Assembly: GCF_001642735.1 (NCBI RefSeq)
Contig: NZ_LWHM01000016.1
Location: 62,001-126,000 of the forward strand
Direction of reading: 5' to 3'
DNA: 64,000 bases
Origin: Pseudohongiella nitratireducens
GTDB taxonomy: Bacteria > Pseudomonadota > Gammaproteobacteria > Pseudomonadales > Pseudohongiellaceae
Part shown: positions 61,979 through 64,000 of the stretch, one piece after another
Layout: each line of letters begins with the position of its first letter
Position numbering within the stretch: position 1 is the stretch's first letter
Translations under genes and position numbers: made by a program
The notes under the pieces: generated by a model
What the model saw: the letters and a program-made list of their open reading frames with translations, nothing else
Databases searched by the model: none
Told to the model about the DNA's origin: nothing

Positions 61979-62371
61979 TCAGACTCCGGGGAAGATGTCT
62001 GTTACACCGGCAATATCAAGCAGCATGAAGAAAACCAACAGGAATAACAGGAAACCCAGAGCACCCTGACCCGCTGGCAATTCATCGATTTGCAGAGACA
62101 GCTGTTCCAGCTCTGCACCGCTCAGACCGGCAATACGTGTCTTGGCATCTTCAACATTCACACCACGCTCTGTCAGCATCTGCTGAACCTTTTCCTGTGA
62201 CATGAACGCATTCACTTTGGCGAGATTTTCGCTGTGCTGTTGCTGTGACAACAACTGCTGTGTTGTTACCATACCCTCATTAGCGGCCATGGCACTGGGC
62301 TGAAATGCGATGCCCGCGGTAAAGACAAGTGCCAACATCCATACTGATACAGAACGAATTGCTTTTTTCAT
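61979..62371 (-). CDS. PA2779-family small membrane protein
   Basis: A 130-residue protein with a signal peptide (cleavage near SAMAAN, residue 30), a helical soluble part (about 32-95, SQQQHSENLAKVNAFMSQEKVQQMLTE...), then a Gly/Pro-rich hinge LPAGQGALG and one C-terminal membrane segment (about 103-121). Function is unknown. It is always found beside the C39-like peptidase of the PA2778 family, so it could be its substrate or anchor. Start spacing and 3-bp gap to the next gene suggest co-translation. Confidence 0.85.
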   Translation of the reverse strand: MKKAIRSVSVWMLALVFTAGIAFQPSAMAANEGMVTTQQLLSQQQHSENLAKVNAFMSQEKVQQMLTERGVNVEDAKTRIAGLSGAELEQLSLQIDELPAGQGALGFLLFLLVFFMLLDIAGVTDIFPGV

Positions 62372-62404
62372 AGGGTTTCTCCCTTCTCTAGTGGCTTAAG
62401 TGAA

Positions 62405-63262
62405 CTAATTCCCAGTTTCACTCGTTATCTCGGTCGCAGTGACCTGATGTATGTGAACGTCGCGCTGTGGAAACGGAATACTCAAACCTTCCTTGTCGAA
62501 CGTTTTGTAAACCATCTCGTTCATTCGAAAGTGCACGCCCCAATAATCCGCGGCGTTTACCCAGACCCGTACCACAATATTGACAGAACTGTCTGCCAGT
62601 GCAGAAACCGCCATAAAAGGTTCCGGGTCTTTCAGAATACGTTCATCTTCATCAATCAACCGCCCCAGCACTTCGTATGCTTTATCGACATCATCTCCGT
62701 AAGCGATGCCGAAAGTCCAGTCGACACGACGTTGGGCTTGTGCAGAAAAGTTGGTCAACGAATCCGTTGCCAGTGGTCCATTCGGCAAAATAATGGTTTT
62801 GTTATCCGGTGTCGTTAAAATCGTAACGAAAATCTGGATCTCTTTCACCGTACCCATGTAACCCTGGGCGTCAATAAAGTCACCGACTTTGAAATATTTG
62901 AAAAACAAAATCATTACACCACCGGCGAAATTCTGTAATGTGCCTGACAGCGCCAGGCCTACGGCCAGGCCGGCGGCACCCAGAATTGCCACGAATGACG
63001 TCATTTCAATCCCAAGCACACTGAGCGCGGTGATGTAGACCATCACTTTAAGCAGGATAGACACCAGGCTGCAGAGGAAAGAGCAAAGGGATTGGTCGAC
63101 TTTCGAGCGATCCAGGATCCGGCGCACAACACCCAGGATAATATTGGCAATCCACAGACCAATGACCAGGGTGAAAATAGCACCTACCAGCTGTACGCCG
63201 TAGGTCATCACCATCGCCGTCAGCGCTTCGGTGGAAAATTCAAAGTTCTGCATAAATTCCAT
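62405..63262 (-). CDS. mscS: Small-conductance mechanosensitive channel, MscS family
   Basis: A 285-residue MscS-type channel. Three membrane helices lie at about 15-45, 65-85 and 88-115; the third is the pore helix, with the Ala/Gly packing pattern AAGLAVGLALSGTLQNFAGGVMIL. The cytoplasmic cage begins with FKVGDFIDAQGYMGTVKEIQIFVTILTTPDN and ILPNG, all family hallmarks. It releases solutes on hypo-osmotic shock. The gene lies 33 bp upstream of the PA2779-type gene in the same direction and may share a transcript. Confidence 0.96.
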   Translation of the reverse strand: MEFMQNFEFSTEALTAMVMTYGVQLVGAIFTLVIGLWIANIILGVVRRILDRSKVDQSLCSFLCSLVSILLKVMVYITALSVLGIEMTSFVAILGAAGLAVGLALSGTLQNFAGGVMILFFKYFKVGDFIDAQGYMGTVKEIQIFVTILTTPDNKTIILPNGPLATDSLTNFSAQAQRRVDWTFGIAYGDDVDKAYEVLGRLIDEDERILKDPEPFMAVSALADSSVNIVVRVWVNAADYWGVHFRMNEMVYKTFDKEGLSIPFPQRDVHIHQVTATEITSETGN

Positions 63263-63444
63263 AGTTCAACTCTCTTCTTATTCATTTATTCGCCCGTCCA
63301 GGGCTTATTCCATTAACCTATAACTTACCCACCAGTGTCAAATGGGTGTTTACAAAGCAGTGTAATTCTTCCATAACTTGTTATTATGACAGCTGAAACT
63401 CATAATCCAGCTTTAACCCCTGCCCAGGGATACAGGAGAGGGCT

Positions 63445-64000
63445 ATGCTGACAGCCACCCCCAGTTGCCTCACCCGCCTGACAACGGCCTTGAGGGCACT
63501 AATTCGCAATACTTCACGTGCTCTGATTATTTCTGCTGGCGTTGCTTCCTTACCTGCGGACAGCTTCGCTCAGACCTCGCCGACAGCCATTACCGGCGCC
63601 AGAATCATTACCGGGCTGAACCAGCCCGCCATTGAAGATGGCACCCTGGTTTTTGAGCAGGGACGTATTACTGCGGTAGGCGAATCCGCCAGTATTACGC
63701 TGCCGGGCAACACTCACATTATCAACCTCAATGGCAAAACCCTCATGCCGGGACTGGTTAATGCCCATGGCCATGCCGGGAATGTTCGCGGCTTGGAAAA
63801 CGGACACTACAGTCGCGAAAACCTGATTCGCCAACTGCGTCTGTATGCTGCCTATGGCGTCACCACGGTTGTCAGCCTGGGTGATGACCAGGCAGAAGGC
63901 TTTACCCTTCGTGACGAACAGGCCACACCGGCTCTTGATCGGGCCAGGCTGTTCGTGGCTGGTCCGGTCCTGTCAGCCAGCTCCCCTGAGCAGGCGATAG
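63445..64000 (+). CDS. Exported amidohydrolase (3' end cut by window edge)
   Basis: About 185 residues are visible. The signal peptide is long (Arg-rich, then hydrophobic, cleavage near DSFAQ, residue 42). The amidohydrolase fold begins with TAITGARIITGL and EDGTLVFEQGRITAVG, then the metal-binding HxH in MPGLVNAHGHAGN (near 109-121), and RLYAAYGVTTVVSLGD. The arrangement matches imidazolonepropionase- or TIM-barrel-type periplasmic amidohydrolases. AGGAGAGGG precedes the Met. The C-terminal metal ligands are outside the window. It diverges from mscS with 182 bp between starts. Confidence 0.85.
   Translation, partial: MLTATPSCLTRLTTALRALIRNTSRALIISAGVASLPADSFAQTSPTAITGARIITGLNQPAIEDGTLVFEQGRITAVGESASITLPGNTHIINLNGKTLMPGLVNAHGHAGNVRGLENGHYSRENLIRQLRLYAAYGVTTVVSLGDDQAEGFTLRDEQATPALDRARLFVAGPVLSASSPEQAI

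Overview
The window looks like a chromosomal segment of a free-living, aerobic, heterotrophic gammaproteobacterium, probably marine. The strongest evidence is the block nnrD-tsaE-amiB/C-mutL-miaA-hfq-hflX-hflK-hflC-hisZ-purA (about 14.9-28.0 kb, minus strand). Its order matches gammaproteobacteria, and its proteins resemble Pseudomonas and its relatives: a MutL with an endonuclease motif, an HflX beginning MFFER, and the fpr/finR, PA2778/PA2779 and ClpP2-like pairs. I cannot name a genus. I saw no tRNA, rRNA, CRISPR array, transposase or prophage gene.

Layout. 0-8.2 kb is fatty-acid and C4 metabolism: a truncated FadE-type acyl-CoA dehydrogenase (minus) diverges from a fadJ-fadI-like pair (plus) across a perfect 14-bp palindrome, followed by malic enzyme maeB (minus). 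8.6-13 kb holds a large TonB-dependent receptor, a 169-bp imperfect inverted repeat, a bidirectional terminator and a secreted alpha/beta hydrolase. 13-28 kb is the housekeeping block, ending in a CvrA/NhaP2-type antiporter. It is preceded in the same direction by a MarR regulator and a three-gene xanthine-dehydrogenase-like set (28.5-31.7 kb) whose large subunit looks eroded. 31.7-34.5 kb carries a DUF481 outer-membrane protein, a SixA-like phosphatase, a DUF4159 protein and a small lipoprotein.

34.8-37.6 kb encodes a second, intact-looking molybdenum hydroxylase of the IorAB type with a Tat signal. It is followed by oxyR, whose divergent side has no neighbouring gene but carries a strong intrinsic terminator (candidate sRNA). 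38.8-45.3 kb has a secreted unknown, a ClpP2-like protease, an RND/MMPL exporter with an Asp-rich insert, a periplasmic redoxin, and the divergent fpr/finR pair. 45.4-54.5 kb has an inositol-phosphatase-family enzyme, then two quinoprotein-cytochrome c fusions of opposite architecture flanking a large hybrid sensor kinase. 54.6-64 kb has an SLC13-type transporter, a pirin with divergent LysR regulator, a type-B carboxylesterase, an OMPLA-type phospholipase A1, a C39-like peptidase lipoprotein with its small PA2779-family partner, an MscS channel, and the start of an exported amidohydrolase.

Themes are beta-oxidation feeding the TCA cycle, periplasmic oxidation by PQQ and molybdenum enzymes, oxidative-stress control (OxyR, FinR/Fpr, redoxin), and cell-envelope maintenance. 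Most of the window is ordinary core genome. The unusual items are the oxyR-divergent candidate RNA, the quinoprotein/kinase island, the degenerate Mo-hydroxylase, the 169-bp hairpin, the Asp-rich RND insert and the Asn-to-Asp change in the phospholipase triad.
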